NCBI GenBank assembly: GCA_035275065.1
Contig: DATENM010000136.1
Coordinates: 54,458 to 118,457, forward strand
DNA from: Blastocatellia bacterium
GTDB taxonomy: Bacteria > Acidobacteriota > Blastocatellia > UBA7656
Direction of reading: 5' to 3'
DNA: 64,000 bases
The translations under genes were made by a program, and so were the position numbers. This document shows, piece by piece, positions 1 to 8,751 of the stretch; the stretch's first letter is position 1; every line of letters starts with the position of its first letter. The notes beneath the pieces were generated by a model, which saw nothing but the letters and a program-made list of their open reading frames with translations, did not search any database and had not been told where the DNA came from.

Positions 1-2
1 AC

Positions 3-2675
3 GGGCGCGCCGCGGGCGGCATCGTCAACGTCACGACCAAGGCCGGCACCAACGATTTTCACGGCACGATCTTCGAGTTCAACCGCGTCTCGGCGCTGGC
101 CTCGAACAGCTTCGACAACAACGCCCGCGGTCTGGATAAGGATGTCTTCACGCGCAACCAGTTCGGCTATTCGGTCGGCGGGCGCGTCATCAAAGACAAA
201 CTCTTCTTCTTCAACAGCACGGAATGGAGCCGCGTCCGCAGCGGCGCGACGCAGACGATCTTCGTGCCGACGCCGGAATTGATCGCCGCATCGAACGGGC
301 GCACGCAGGCCGTCTTCGCGGCCAACCCGCTGCGCCCCGACCTGTCGCTGGGCCGTACGGTGACGGTCGGCCAAGCCATCAGCGACCTGAACATCGGCGC
401 GGGGGCGTTCTCGAACCTGCCGAGCAACCTGCCGGCTTTCCGCGAAGCGCGCTTCGTGGTGCCGGGCGATGTCGGCGGCGGCTTGCCACAGAATTCTTAC
501 GAGACGGTGGCGCGCATAGACTATACCCACAGCCAGAACACGCAGCTTTATGGCCGTTATGCGCTGCAAAGCCAGGACTTCTTTACCGGCACCAACGGCT
601 TCAGCCCGTACGCCGGTTTCGACACGCCGATCACCAACTTCAATAACAACTTCCTGCTCAACCTGACGCACCTCTTCTCGCCGAAGCTGGTGTCGCAGAG
701 CAAGCTGGTCTTCAACCGCTTGAACCAGCAGCAACCGCTCAATCCCAACCAGCCGCCGGTGCCGACCTACTTCTTCCGCACCAACGTGGTGCTGACGCTG
801 CAAGGCTCGGCGGTGGCGCTGCCGGGATACCTGCCGTTCACGCCGGGCAACGCCATCCCTTCGGGCGGCCCGCAGAACTTTTTGCAGACGTATGAAGACT
901 TGAACTGGACGCGCGGCAATCACCAGTTGCGCTTCGGCGGCGTCTACATACACATTCGCGACAACCGCACCTTCGGCGCGTTCCAGAATGCCGTCGCCGG
1001 CTTCGGGACGACGAACACGACGACCGGCTTCAACAACTTCATCAACGGCAACCTCGCCCGCCTGCAAGTCGCCATCGATCCGCAAGGACAGACGAAGCCG
1101 GGCGCGCCGGTCACCCTGCCGCTCTCTGCCCCCAGCTTCAGCCGCAGCAATCGCTATCACGAGTGGGCGGCCTATGGCAACGACTCCTGGCGCTTGCGCC
1201 AGAACCTGACGGTCAACCTCGGGATGCGCTACGAATACTACGGCGTGCAGCACAACGCGCGGCGCGAGCTCGACTCGAACTTCTACCTCGGATCGGGCAG
1301 CACGCCGCAAGAGCAGATCATCAATGGCACGGTGCAGCGCGCCATTGACTCACCGGTCGGCGCGCTGTGGCGTCCGGATAAGAATAACTTTGCGCCGCGC
1401 CTCGGCTTTGCGTGGGACATCTTTGGCGACGGCAAGACCAGCCTGCGCGGCGGCTACGGCATGTCGTACGAGCGTAATTTCGGTAACGTCACGTTCAACG
1501 TCATCCAGAACCCGCCAGCTTACGCGGTGCTGACGATCAGCCCCGGCACGCCCGGCTTCCCGACGATCCCCGTGCCGGCGACGAACTTTGGCCTGCTCGG
1601 CGGCGGCGGCACCGTCCCGCTGCCCGGTCAGATCAACGTCCGCCACGTTGACGAGAACATCGTGAACGCCTACGCGCACTTCTGGAGCCTGGCCTTCGAG
1701 CGCGAAGTCATGCCGCAACTGGTCGCCTCGGTCGAGTATTCCGGCTCGGCGGGCCGCCACCTCTATGACCTGTCGAATGACAACCGCATCGGCTACGGCT
1801 TCCGCTTCCTCGGCGATGCGGCGCTGACGGCGGACAACCCGCTGGTGCTGCTCAACAAGAACTACTATCCGCTGAACACGCGCAGCAACCGCGGCCGCTC
1901 GAACTACAATGCGCTGATTCTGGAACTCAACAGCAGCAACCTGCACAACTACGGCTTGCAGTTCACGGCGCGTTACACCTACTCGAAGGCGCTCGACAAC
2001 CTGAGCTCGACCTTCTCGGAATCGATCAACGACTTCAACCTCGGGCTGCTCGACCCGTACAACCCGAACCTCGATTATGGCCTGGCCAGCTTCGACGTGC
2101 GCCACCGCTTTGTGGCGAGCGCCAACTGGTCAATCGGCGGCAACCGGCCCTTCGGCTCGGGCCTGATGAATCAGGCGTTCGGCGGCTGGACGCTCACGGG
2201 GATCTTTACAGCGCGCACCGGCACGCCATTCACGATCTTCGATTGCCTGAACGCCGCCGAAGTCTGCCCGCGCCTGTCGCCGACAACGGCGCTGCCGAGG
2301 AGTGTGCCGGGCAACCCTGCGCAGAACCCGTCGGGGGCACCCAACAGCTTCGTGCTGATCGATCTGAGCCAGCAGGTGCCGATTGACCCGACGGTGCCGG
2401 AGCTTGGGATTACCGACTGGAACTTCCTGCCGAGCATGCTCGGTCGCAACACCTTCCAGGGGCCGGGGATTTGGAATCTCGACGCCGGGCTGTACAAGAA
2501 CTTCCGCATCACGGAAGGCAAGACGCTACAGTTCCGCAGCGAGTTCTACAACCTCTTCAACCACCCGAACATGTTCTTGAATGGCGCGTCAACGGAAATC
2601 TCGTCGAGCACGCTGGTCGAAGGCTTCCGCAATGGACGACGCAATGTGCAGTTGGCGCTCAAATTTATTTTCTGA
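3..2675 (+). CDS. TonB-dependent receptor-like outer-membrane protein, 5' end outside window
   Basis: The reading frame is open from the first bases of the window, so the N-terminus, including the expected signal peptide, carboxypeptidase-regulatory-like domain and most of the plug, lies upstream. The visible part opens with GGIVNVTTKAGTNDFHG, the plug/barrel transition seen in acidobacterial receptors and closely matched by GGIVNAVTKSGTNAYHG in the complete paralogue at 44556-47774. The rest is about 890 residues of beta-barrel-type sequence rich in Asn, Tyr and Phe, ending in ALKFIF with a terminal aromatic residue as outer-membrane barrels do. The role is probably uptake or binding of a large substrate, perhaps a glycan; no substrate can be read from the sequence. 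A strong intrinsic terminator follows. Family call is firm, substrate unknown. Confidence 0.9.
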   Translation, partial: GRAAGGIVNVTTKAGTNDFHGTIFEFNRVSALASNSFDNNARGLDKDVFTRNQFGYSVGGRVIKDKLFFFNSTEWSRVRSGATQTIFVPTPELIAASNGRTQAVFAANPLRPDLSLGRTVTVGQAISDLNIGAGAFSNLPSNLPAFREARFVVPGDVGGGLPQNSYETVARIDYTHSQNTQLYGRYALQSQDFFTGTNGFSPYAGFDTPITNFNNNFLLNLTHLFSPKLVSQSKLVFNRLNQQQPLNPNQPPVPTYFFRTNVVLTLQGSAVALPGYLPFTPGNAIPSGGPQNFLQTYEDLNWTRGNHQLRFGGVYIHIRDNRTFGAFQNAVAGFGTTNTTTGFNNFINGNLARLQVAIDPQGQTKPGAPVTLPLSAPSFSRSNRYHEWAAYGNDSWRLRQNLTVNLGMRYEYYGVQHNARRELDSNFYLGSGSTPQEQIINGTVQRAIDSPVGALWRPDKNNFAPRLGFAWDIFGDGKTSLRGGYGMSYERNFGNVTFNVIQNPPAYAVLTISPGTPGFPTIPVPATNFGLLGGGGTVPLPGQINVRHVDENIVNAYAHFWSLAFEREVMPQLVASVEYSGSAGRHLYDLSNDNRIGYGFRFLGDAALTADNPLVLLNKNYYPLNTRSNRGRSNYNALILELNSSNLHNYGLQFTARYTYSKALDNLSSTFSESINDFNLGLLDPYNPNLDYGLASFDVRHRFVASANWSIGGNRPFGSGLMNQAFGGWTLTGIFTARTGTPFTIFDCLNAAEVCPRLSPTTALPRSVPGNPAQNPSGAPNSFVLIDLSQQVPIDPTVPELGITDWNFLPSMLGRNTFQGPGIWNLDAGLYKNFRITEGKTLQFRSEFYNLFNHPNMFLNGASTEISSSTLVEGFRNGRRNVQLALKFIF

Positions 2676-2704
2676 GGCCAATGACTTTTCTCCTAAGTAA
2701 CTCT

Positions 2705-2731
2705 GGGGGCCGCTCGGCCCCCTTTTTTTTT
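2705..2731 (+). terminator. Intrinsic terminator of the TonB receptor gene
   Basis: A perfect 7-bp G/C stem (GGGGGCC, loop GCTC, GGCCCCC) is followed at once by nine T residues. It lies 30 bases after the receptor stop codon and directly before the hairpin element at 2732. Confidence 0.85.
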
Positions 2732-2841
2732 AAGGCAAAAGGCAAAAGGCAAAAGGTCGGCAGGGGATTAAATAAATAGCCTCAGGCTATCTATTATTCC
2801 GGCTCCGCCACTTTTGCCTTTTGCCTTTTGCCTTTTGCCTT
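2732..2841. repeat. Heptamer-armed hairpin element A
   Basis: The left arm (2732-2756) is a tandem run of the 7-mer AAAAGGC and the right arm (2812-2841) is its complement TTTTGCC repeated four times. The core between them contains AATAGCC..GGCTAT and CCGGCTCCGC, and aligns with the cores of the elements at 3289-3412 and, inverted, 50568-50697. Together with copy B it brackets the pilZ gene. It could form a long hairpin in DNA or RNA. No protein is encoded. Confidence 0.8.
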
Positions 2842-2991
2842 GCGGCGCAGCCGCTTGATTCCTTCAACAAGGAACCCCTGATGGATTCGCACTATTAATT
2901 TTGGTAAGTAAAATGAGCAGAAGCAGGCGAGCCGGCCCGCTGTGTGCCCCGCAGCGTAAACGCCCGGCAGATTCAGACTGGAGGACGGCCA

Positions 2992-3288
2992 TTGACTGAA
3001 CGAAGAACAGGAAAGCGATTCGCTGTGGACTGGCCGATCAAGATCGAAGGCGGAGACGGCAGACGCGCAATCAGCGGCGAGGGACGCGTACTCAACATCA
3101 GCTCCGGCGGCGCACTAGTTGACCTCGCCGAGCCGGTCCGCAAAGGCATGCGGCTCGATGTCTACATCAAGCTGCCATTCAAGAAAGACAACTGGATGAA
3201 GTATGTGGCAGAAGTCTTGCGGGTCGAGGACGGCCCTTCCTACCGCGCCGCCGTGAAGTTTGAAGGCCCCCGGCCAGGCTTCACTTGA
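2992..3288 (+). CDS. PilZ domain protein, probable c-di-GMP receptor
   Basis: A short (98 aa) single-domain PilZ protein. The two c-di-GMP binding motifs are visible: RxxxR as RTGKR near the N-terminus and [D/N]xSxxG as NISSGG about 30 residues later. Such proteins change partner or motility/exopolysaccharide behaviour on binding cyclic di-GMP. I chose the TTG at 2992 because GGAGGA (2980-2985) lies six bases upstream. The same frame is open from a GTG at 2944, which would add 16 residues that do not look like PilZ sequence and has no good ribosome site. The gene stands alone between two hairpin elements of the same family. Its partner cannot be read, although the exopolysaccharide locus nearby is a natural candidate. 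Confidence 0.87.
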   Translation: MTERRTGKRFAVDWPIKIEGGDGRRAISGEGRVLNISSGGALVDLAEPVRKGMRLDVYIKLPFKKDNWMKYVAEVLRVEDGPSYRAAVKFEGPRPGFT

Positions 3289-3412
3289 AGTAAAAAGTAA
3301 AAAGTAAAAAGGTAAAAGGTAAAAGTTGGGCAGGGGAGTGAATAGGTAGACAATCCTATCTTTTAATCCGGCTCCGCACTACTTTTGCCTTTTTACTTTT
3401 TACTTTTGCCTT
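3289..3412. repeat. Heptamer-armed hairpin element B
   Basis: It starts at the base after the pilZ stop codon and ends three bases before the stop codon of the convergent pdxH gene. The left arm is tandem AGTAAAA/AGGTAAA 7-mers and the right arm is complementary ACTTTTG/CCTTTTT 7-mers. The core shares GGGCAGGGGA, CTATCTTTTAATCC and GGCTCCGCAC with element A. Sitting between convergent genes, it may act as a bidirectional terminator, but that is inference. Confidence 0.8.
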
Positions 3413-3415
3413 CCG

Positions 3416-4048
3416 CTAGGGGGAAAGCCGCTCGATGAGCCAGCCGCCGCCCGCCTGCCGGGTGTAGCGCAAGCGGTCGTGCAATCGGCTCAGGCGATTC
3501 TGCCAGAATTCGATCACCCGGGGTGCCAGCCGGTAGCCGCCCCAGTAGGGCGGCAACGGCACCTCGCCGCCTTCGTATTCCCGCACCAGCTGGCGCATCC
3601 TTTCTTCCAGCACCTCGCGGCTGGCAATCACCGCGCTTTGTTTTGAAGCCCACGCGCCGAGCTGGCTGTCTACGGGCCGCGTGTGGAAGTACGCTTCGGA
3701 CTCTTCGCGTGTGGTCTTGGTCACACTCCCTGAAATGCGCACCTGCCGGTCAAGCTCCGGCCAGTAGAAGCAGAGCGCGGCGCGCGGGTTGGCCTCAAGC
3801 TCACGGCCCTTCTGGCTTTCGTAGTTCGTGTAAAAGACGAAGCCGTCGGCGTCAAACTCTTTCAACAAGACGACGCGCGCCGAGGGGCTGCCGTCGGCGG
3901 TCGCCGTCGCCAGGGTCATAGCATTTGGCAGCTTGATGCCCGTGAGGCTGGCGTCAGTGAACCAGAGGGCGAATTGCCGGATCGGGTCGGGGTCAACCAG
4001 GGCTTCATTCAGCTCGGGCGGTCCGTCTCTGTCTGCGTATTCATTCAT
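3416..4048 (-). CDS. pdxH: Pyridoxamine/pyridoxine 5'-phosphate oxidase
   Basis: FMN-dependent oxidase making pyridoxal 5'-phosphate from the pyridoxine or pyridoxamine phosphates, the last step of vitamin B6 synthesis and salvage, in the cytoplasm. At 210 aa it is of usual length. Family sequence is clear throughout: MTLATATADGSPSARVVLLK, the FYTNYESQKGRELEANP flavin-binding stretch, RISGSV, and the C-terminal WGGYRL..EFWQ.....LHDRL dimerisation/active-site segment. The ATG at 4048 gives the natural N-terminus. It is 38 bases downstream of ybaK on the same strand, so the two may be co-transcribed. Nothing unusual was seen. Confidence 0.96.
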   Translation of the reverse strand: MNEYADRDGPPELNEALVDPDPIRQFALWFTDASLTGIKLPNAMTLATATADGSPSARVVLLKEFDADGFVFYTNYESQKGRELEANPRAALCFYWPELDRQVRISGSVTKTTREESEAYFHTRPVDSQLGAWASKQSAVIASREVLEERMRQLVREYEGGEVPLPPYWGGYRLAPRVIEFWQNRLSRLHDRLRYTRQAGGGWLIERLSP

Positions 4049-4086
4049 TGCTTGTTGCTATTCCTTTGCTCAGTTGGCCTGTCATT

Positions 4087-4578
4087 TCAGCGTGAGGGAA
4101 TGGCGACGGCGACTTCGTGAACCGGCAGCAGCGATTTGAGCGCCTGCGGGTCGAGCGATACCAGAAAGCCGCGCTTGCCGCCATTGATGTAGATCTTCGG
4201 CAGATCAAAGATCGTGCGCTCGACATAGACCGGCATACTTTTGCGCGTGCCGAAGGGGCTGGTGCCGCCGACCAGATAGCCTGTGTGTTTCTGCGCCGCG
4301 TCGGGCTTGCACGGCGCCACAGACCTCGCGCCGATGGCGCGCGCCAGCTCTTTCGTCGAGACTTCGCGGTCGCCGTGCATCAAGATGATCAGCGGCTCGC
4401 GCCGGTCGTTTTCCATCACCAGGGTTTTGACGACGGCGTGCTCGTCAACGCCAAGCTCTGCGGCAGAGCGCGCCGTGCCGCCGTGCTCTTGATATTCGTA
4501 GAGGTGCGGCTCGAAGCTCGCCTGGCGGTCGCGCAACATGCGCACGGCCGGCGTCACCGGGTAATCGGCCTTGCTCAT
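4087..4578 (-). CDS. ybaK: Cys-tRNA(Pro)/Cys-tRNA(Cys) deacylase, YbaK family
   Basis: A 163-aa member of the YbaK/EbsC family of trans-editing proteins that hydrolyse Cys mischarged on tRNA(Pro). Visible signatures are the conserved lysine in VVKTLVM, DREVSTKELARAIG, the glycine-rich GYLVGGTSPFGTRK and YINGGKRGFLVSLDP near the end. The protein is soluble and cytoplasmic. It lies just upstream of pdxH on the minus strand. No strong Shine-Dalgarno precedes the ATG. Confidence 0.93.
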   Translation of the reverse strand: MSKADYPVTPAVRMLRDRQASFEPHLYEYQEHGGTARSAAELGVDEHAVVKTLVMENDRREPLIILMHGDREVSTKELARAIGARSVAPCKPDAAQKHTGYLVGGTSPFGTRKSMPVYVERTIFDLPKIYINGGKRGFLVSLDPQALKSLLPVHEVAVAIPSR

Positions 4579-4634
4579 AACAGGATTAATCGTAAACCGA
4601 AAGATGAGAGATTGAAAATCGCCCGCAAGGATTT

Positions 4635-4702
4635 ACCGCAGAGGACGCAAAGGGGCGCAGAGGTTTGATCCGACCTCTGCGCCCCTTTGCGTCCTCTGCG
4701 GT
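4635..4702. repeat. Perfect 30-bp inverted repeat, 8-nt loop
   Basis: Two perfectly complementary 30-base arms (4635-4664 and 4673-4702) are built from CGCAGAGG/CGCAAAGGGG blocks. It lies ten bases past the stop codon of the upstream minus-strand DUF4097 gene. This CGCAGAGG-type palindrome resembles dispersed repeats seen in many bacterial genomes. The stem is strong enough to act as a terminator or mRNA 3'-end protector. Confidence 0.85.
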
Positions 4703-4712
4703 TTATTCGGGT

Positions 4713-5507
4713 CTAATTGCGCGTCAGGCTGACGCTGCCCGAAGATGAGCGAATCTTTAAGTAGCGCGCGCCGCTGCCCAGGCGGCCATGCGCCGAACGC
4801 CGCGAGCCATGCTCGGGCTCGTTGACGGATAAGGCAAAGTCGGTCTTCAGGTCGCCGCTCGTGCAAGACATTTCAACCTCGGCGTCCAGATCGGCGGGCG
4901 CTTTGACGCGCACATTGCCGCTCGCCGAAGTGAATTCCATGCTGCCCGCACCATTGATGCCGGCCAGATCGACTTCGACGTCGCCGCTGGCGCTGCGGGC
5001 ATTGACCGTGCCGACGGCCCGGTTAACGCGCACGTCGCCGCTGGCGGATGACGCGCTGATGCTGCCTTCGACCTCTTCAATGGTTACGTCGCCGCTCGCC
5101 GAATGCCCATTGATGTCACCGGTGACACCGCTAATCTTAATGTCGCCGCTCGCCGAGCTAATCTTGTCGAAGCTGTATTTCACGCCGCGCGGCACCTGCA
5201 CGGTGAAGTTGATGCTGGCGTCGCAGTTGCAACGCTCAGGATAGCGCGAGCGCAGATCGATGCGGTCGCCGCCGCTCATGTCTTCGACTTCGACGCGGTC
5301 GCGGTCGCGGCCCTTTTTGACCGCCGTGACCACGACCGTGCTGCCGTTGTAGCCGGTGATCGTCACGTCGCCGGAAACGCTGTGGATGTTAATGTGGCCG
5401 CCGGCCCCAAGCTCGTATTTCTTGCTGAAATCCTGTGCTGCGCCCGCCATTGCCGTCATTAACAGAACCGCGCAAACGGCGATCAGGCGTGAATATGCTC
5501 GCTTCAT
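4713..5507 (-). CDS. Secreted DUF4097-type beta-strand repeat protein
   Basis: 264 aa. An N-terminal signal peptide (KRAYSRLIAVCAVLLMTAMAGAAQ) precedes a repetitive beta-strand body in which the motif SASGD[VI] recurs at roughly 19-23-residue spacing, characteristic of the DUF4097 'putative adhesin' fold, a right-handed beta-helix-like stack. Two cysteines sit in CNC around residue 99. The start is the ATG at 5507. The longer frame begins at a TTG that overlaps the ribosome site GAGAAGGAGAAGG and is rejected. It probably acts in the periplasm or at the surface; function is unknown. Confidence 0.85.
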   Translation of the reverse strand: MKRAYSRLIAVCAVLLMTAMAGAAQDFSKKYELGAGGHINIHSVSGDVTITGYNGSTVVVTAVKKGRDRDRVEVEDMSGGDRIDLRSRYPERCNCDASINFTVQVPRGVKYSFDKISSASGDIKISGVTGDINGHSASGDVTIEEVEGSISASSASGDVRVNRAVGTVNARSASGDVEVDLAGINGAGSMEFTSASGNVRVKAPADLDAEVEMSCTSGDLKTDFALSVNEPEHGSRRSAHGRLGSGARYLKIRSSSGSVSLTRN

Positions 5508-5647
5508 GATTTGCCTTCTCCTTCTCAAGAATTATTTTCTGCGTAACGCTCAGTTAGTGGGCGGGAGGGCGAAAAGGTTTCAGCGGCCAGGAAAAAAATC
5601 TGCTGATGCGGAAAGGCGAATCGGAGGCGGCGGCGCGCGCCGGGCGC

Positions 5648-6517
5648 TCAACGACCGGAGCTGAATTCGTTGCCGAAGTCCACAACGTTATTCTCGCTGG
5701 CACCGTGCGGCATCAGGTCGAGGGCGCGGACGACTTCTTCGACGATCTCGCGCGTGATCACTTCGCTGGTTGCGGCGTAGCCATAAAGCAGCGCGTTGTC
5801 GCAAATATTATTAATGATGCGCGGGATGCCCTGCGAGACCTGGCCGATCAGCTTGACGGCGGCGTTGTCGAACAAGCCGACGTTGGTCGCGCCCGCCTGT
5901 TTCAAGCGAAAGCGGATGTACTTGCTGATCTCGAAAATGCTCAACGGCTTGATCCCGCAGCGCAGCGAGACGCGCTGCTTGAGCTGGCGCAGTTGCGGGC
6001 GGTTCAAGGTCTCGGCCAGTTCCGGCTGCCCGCACAAGACCACCTGCAAGAGCTTTTCGCTGTTGGTCTCGAAGTTCATCAACAGGCGAATCTCTTCGAG
6101 CAGCGCCGTCGGCAGTCCGTGCGCCTCGTCAACGATCAGCACCGTGCGCAGGCCGGCGGCATGGCGCTCGGCAAGCATGCGCCCCATCGCTGAGAGCATC
6201 TCCGGCTTGGTCACTGTGCGCGGCAAGCGCAAGTCCATCTCGCCGGTCAGTTGCTCGAAGAACTCGGCGGCGGTTAGAAACGGGTTGAAGATGTAGATAG
6301 CCAGCACCTCGTCGCCAAAGGTCGAGAGCGCGGCGCGCAGAATGGTCGTCTTGCCGCAGCCGACTTCGCCGCTGACGACGATCAAGCCTTTGTTCTGATC
6401 AACGCCGTACTTGACGGTCGCCAGCACCTCAAGGTGGCTCTCCGTCTTGAAGATATATCGCGGGTCCGGCGTCAGGCTGAAGGGACATTCTTTCAGCCCA
6501 TAATACTCAAGATACAT
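5648..6517 (-). CDS. ExeA/GspA-like AAA ATPase of polysaccharide-export loci
   Basis: 289 aa. The N-terminus MYLEYYGLKECPFSLTPDPRYIF is the hallmark of the ExeA/GspA-like and 'XrtA-associated' ATPases. Walker A is GEVGCGKTT (about residues 51-59), Walker B is TVLIVDEAH (about 126-134), and the AAA winged C-terminal half follows. In related loci these ATPases accompany exopolysaccharide synthesis and export; a role in machine assembly or regulation is plausible. Its ribosome site AAAGGA overlaps the last codons of the upstream pseudokinase gene and only three bases separate the two genes, so they are probably translated together. It is the last gene of the minus-strand polysaccharide operon. 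No exosortase or PEP-CTERM protein is present in the window. Confidence 0.88.
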   Translation of the reverse strand: MYLEYYGLKECPFSLTPDPRYIFKTESHLEVLATVKYGVDQNKGLIVVSGEVGCGKTTILRAALSTFGDEVLAIYIFNPFLTAAEFFEQLTGEMDLRLPRTVTKPEMLSAMGRMLAERHAAGLRTVLIVDEAHGLPTALLEEIRLLMNFETNSEKLLQVVLCGQPELAETLNRPQLRQLKQRVSLRCGIKPLSIFEISKYIRFRLKQAGATNVGLFDNAAVKLIGQVSQGIPRIINNICDNALLYGYAATSEVITREIVEEVVRALDLMPHGASENNVVDFGNEFSSGR

Positions 6518-6520
6518 CGC

Positions 6521-7426
6521 TCATCCTTTCATCGCTTGCCGCGCCTCGTCGAGCGCCACCTGGAATTCGGCGGCGCTCGCGAAACGATTCTCTTTTTCTT
6601 TTTCGAGCAACTTCATAATGACGACTGAAATGGCTTCTGGCAATTCCGGCGAGATCAGGTGCGGCGGCGCCGGTGTAAACTGCAACTGCCGCTCGCGCAC
6701 ATACTCGGCGTCGTCGGAATCGAATGGCACGCGGTCGGTCAGCATCTCGTAAAGAATCGCGCCGAGCGAATAGAGGTCGCTGCGCTCGTCGCACGCCGCG
6801 CTGCTCGCCTGCTCAACGCTGGTATAGGACGCGGCGAGGCGGCGCGCCCGCTCGCGGTGCGCCCACGCCAGTTGCGGCGCGCGCTCGATACCGAAGCCGG
6901 CGACGGTCGTCCAGCCGTTCGGCTCGACCCAGATGCAGTCGGGCGAGAGTTGCAGATGCAGCACGCCTGAAGAGTGCGCGCAATCGAGCGCGCTCGCAAC
7001 CTGGTCGGCAATGTCGCAGGCGGCCTCGACTTCCAGCCAGCCGTTGCGGCTGAGCCGGTCGCGCAAGCGGCACATTTCGGGCTTATATTCGATCACGCAA
7101 AAGTGCAGGCCCTCGGTCTCCTGCGGCTTGCTGGTGCGCGCGATGTTGAAGTGCGTCAGTTTTGCCGCCGCGAAGGCTTCAAGATAAAACAGCTCGCGCT
7201 GCCGCGCATCAGCGGCAAGCGATGGCTGCAAGACTTCGAGCTGGACGCACACATCGGCGCTGCGCCCCTGCGCCGTAAAGCGCAAGGTGCGCGCATCCAT
7301 CTGCGTCAGTTGCAGCGCCTTGAACCGCTTCGACAACACGGCCTGCGCTTGCTCGGCAGCCGTGGGCACTACGGCGTGTCCAGTCGTCGTCCCGCGCTTC
7401 TTAAATTGACTCGTCAAGTTGCTCAT
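6521..7426 (-). CDS. Degenerate Ser/Thr protein kinase (pseudokinase)
   Basis: 301 aa with a recognisable protein-kinase fold. Helix-C region RELFYLEAFAAAKLTHFNI (Glu83), the catalytic-loop equivalent VLHLQLSPDC (155-164), the DFG equivalent AGFGIER (176-182), and an intact helix F (DERSDLYSLGAILYEMLTDRVPF) are all present. The catalytic residues are not: the VAIK lysine aligns with Glu64, the HRD aspartate with Gln159, and the DFG aspartate with Gly177. There is no glycine-rich loop. The reading frame is otherwise clean, so this is more likely a retained scaffold or sensor than a decaying gene. It sits 11 bases after algD and 3 bases before the ATPase gene, suggesting it regulates the polysaccharide machinery through that ATPase. 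Confidence 0.85.
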   Translation of the reverse strand: MSNLTSQFKKRGTTTGHAVVPTAAEQAQAVLSKRFKALQLTQMDARTLRFTAQGRSADVCVQLEVLQPSLAADARQRELFYLEAFAAAKLTHFNIARTSKPQETEGLHFCVIEYKPEMCRLRDRLSRNGWLEVEAACDIADQVASALDCAHSSGVLHLQLSPDCIWVEPNGWTTVAGFGIERAPQLAWAHRERARRLAASYTSVEQASSAACDERSDLYSLGAILYEMLTDRVPFDSDDAEYVRERQLQFTPAPPHLISPELPEAISVVIMKLLEKEKENRFASAAEFQVALDEARQAMKG

Positions 7427-7437
7427 CGCTTATCGCT

Positions 7438-8751
7438 TCACCAGCAGATGCCCTGATATTGCCGGCGGTTGTCTTGCGCGTCGAACAGCCGCACCAGATC
7501 GATGACGATGCGCCCGTCATTCATGCGCTCGGCCAGGGCGCGAAACTCTTCTTCTTTTTTGCCGACGATGACGACTTCGGCCTGCTCGATCACTTGATTC
7601 AGGTCGGCGCACATCAGCGACGAGATATGCGGAATCTCGCGCTCGATATATTCCTTGTTGGCGCCGAACAGCCGCGCCAGCTCAACGTCGCGGTCATAGA
7701 TCGCCAGCTTCATGCCCTTGCCGATCAGGGTTTCGATCAACGCCACCATCGGGCTTTCGCGCAGGTCGTCGGTGCCCGACTTGAAGCTCAAGCCAAGCAC
7801 GGCGACGCGCTTGCGCCCGGTTTCAAGCACCGCTTCGACAACGCGCTCGACCTGGCGGCGATTGCTTGCGAGGATGGCGCTCAACACCGGCACGTCAACG
7901 TCCAGCTCTTTGGCTTTGTAAGTAATCGCCCGCAAATCTTTCGGCAGGCACGAGCCGCCGAAGGCAAAGCCGGGCTTCAGATAATAAGGCGAGAGGTTGA
8001 GCTTGGTGTCTTTGCAAAAGACTTCCATCACCTTGTGGCTGTCAACGTTCATCGCCTTGCAGACGTTGCCGATCTCGTTGGCAAAGGTCACCTTCAGCGC
8101 GTGAAAGGTGTTGCAGGCGTACTTCACCATCTCGGCCTCTTTGACGCGCACCGTCAGCAGCGGCGCATCGATGCCGGCGTAGAGGCGCGAGAGCAAGCCG
8201 GCGGTGTCTTCGTCGTCAGCGCCGATCAGCGTGAAAGGCGGGTTGTTGAAGTCGGCAAGCGAGGTGCCTTCGCGCAAAAACTCGGGGTTGATGGCGACGC
8301 CGAAGTCACGGCCCGCGCGCTTGCCGGAATAGACTTCGAGCGTCGGGATGACCGTCTGCTCAATCGTCCCCGGCAGCATCGTGCTGCGCATCACGACGAT
8401 GTGAAAGCGCGTCCGCGCGGCAATTGCTTCGCCGATCTGCTGGCAGGCGCGCTTGATGTAAGCCAGGTTCAAGCTGCCGTTCGGGTTGCTCGGCGTGCCG
8501 ATGCAGACGAGCGAAACGTCAGCGCCGGCCACCGCTTCGGCGGCGTCGGTGGTGGCGCGCAAGCGGCCCGCGCCGACCGCTTCGCGGATCAGCTCTTCAA
8601 TGCCCGGCTCGACAATCGGGCTGCGCCCGCCGTTGATGATGTCCACCTTGACCTGGTTGACATCAACGCCGACGACTTCGTGGCCGGCCTTCGCAAAGCA
8701 GGCCGCCGAAACGCAGCCGACGTAACCCAATCCAAAAACGCTCAACTTCAT
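7438..8751 (-). CDS. algD: GDP-mannose 6-dehydrogenase
   Basis: 437 aa, the size of Pseudomonas AlgD. It oxidises GDP-mannose to GDP-mannuronate with NAD+, the committed step to mannuronate-containing polymers. The NAD site is FGLGYVG at residues 6-12. The catalytic cysteine is Cys268 in GGSCLPKD, the position known in AlgD. AlgD-like stretches KLNLSPYYLKPGFAFGG, LGLSFKSGTDDLRESP, and the C-terminal QGICW separate it from ordinary UDP-glucose dehydrogenases, although UDP-sugar specificity is not excluded. I chose the ATG at 8751, which has GGGGG upstream; the frame extends to 8772. It lies 36 bases after the GT4 gene in the minus-strand operon. Confidence 0.9.
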   Translation of the reverse strand: MKLSVFGLGYVGCVSAACFAKAGHEVVGVDVNQVKVDIINGGRSPIVEPGIEELIREAVGAGRLRATTDAAEAVAGADVSLVCIGTPSNPNGSLNLAYIKRACQQIGEAIAARTRFHIVVMRSTMLPGTIEQTVIPTLEVYSGKRAGRDFGVAINPEFLREGTSLADFNNPPFTLIGADDEDTAGLLSRLYAGIDAPLLTVRVKEAEMVKYACNTFHALKVTFANEIGNVCKAMNVDSHKVMEVFCKDTKLNLSPYYLKPGFAFGGSCLPKDLRAITYKAKELDVDVPVLSAILASNRRQVERVVEAVLETGRKRVAVLGLSFKSGTDDLRESPMVALIETLIGKGMKLAIYDRDVELARLFGANKEYIEREIPHISSLMCADLNQVIEQAEVVIVGKKEEEFRALAERMNDGRIVIDLVRLFDAQDNRRQYQGICW

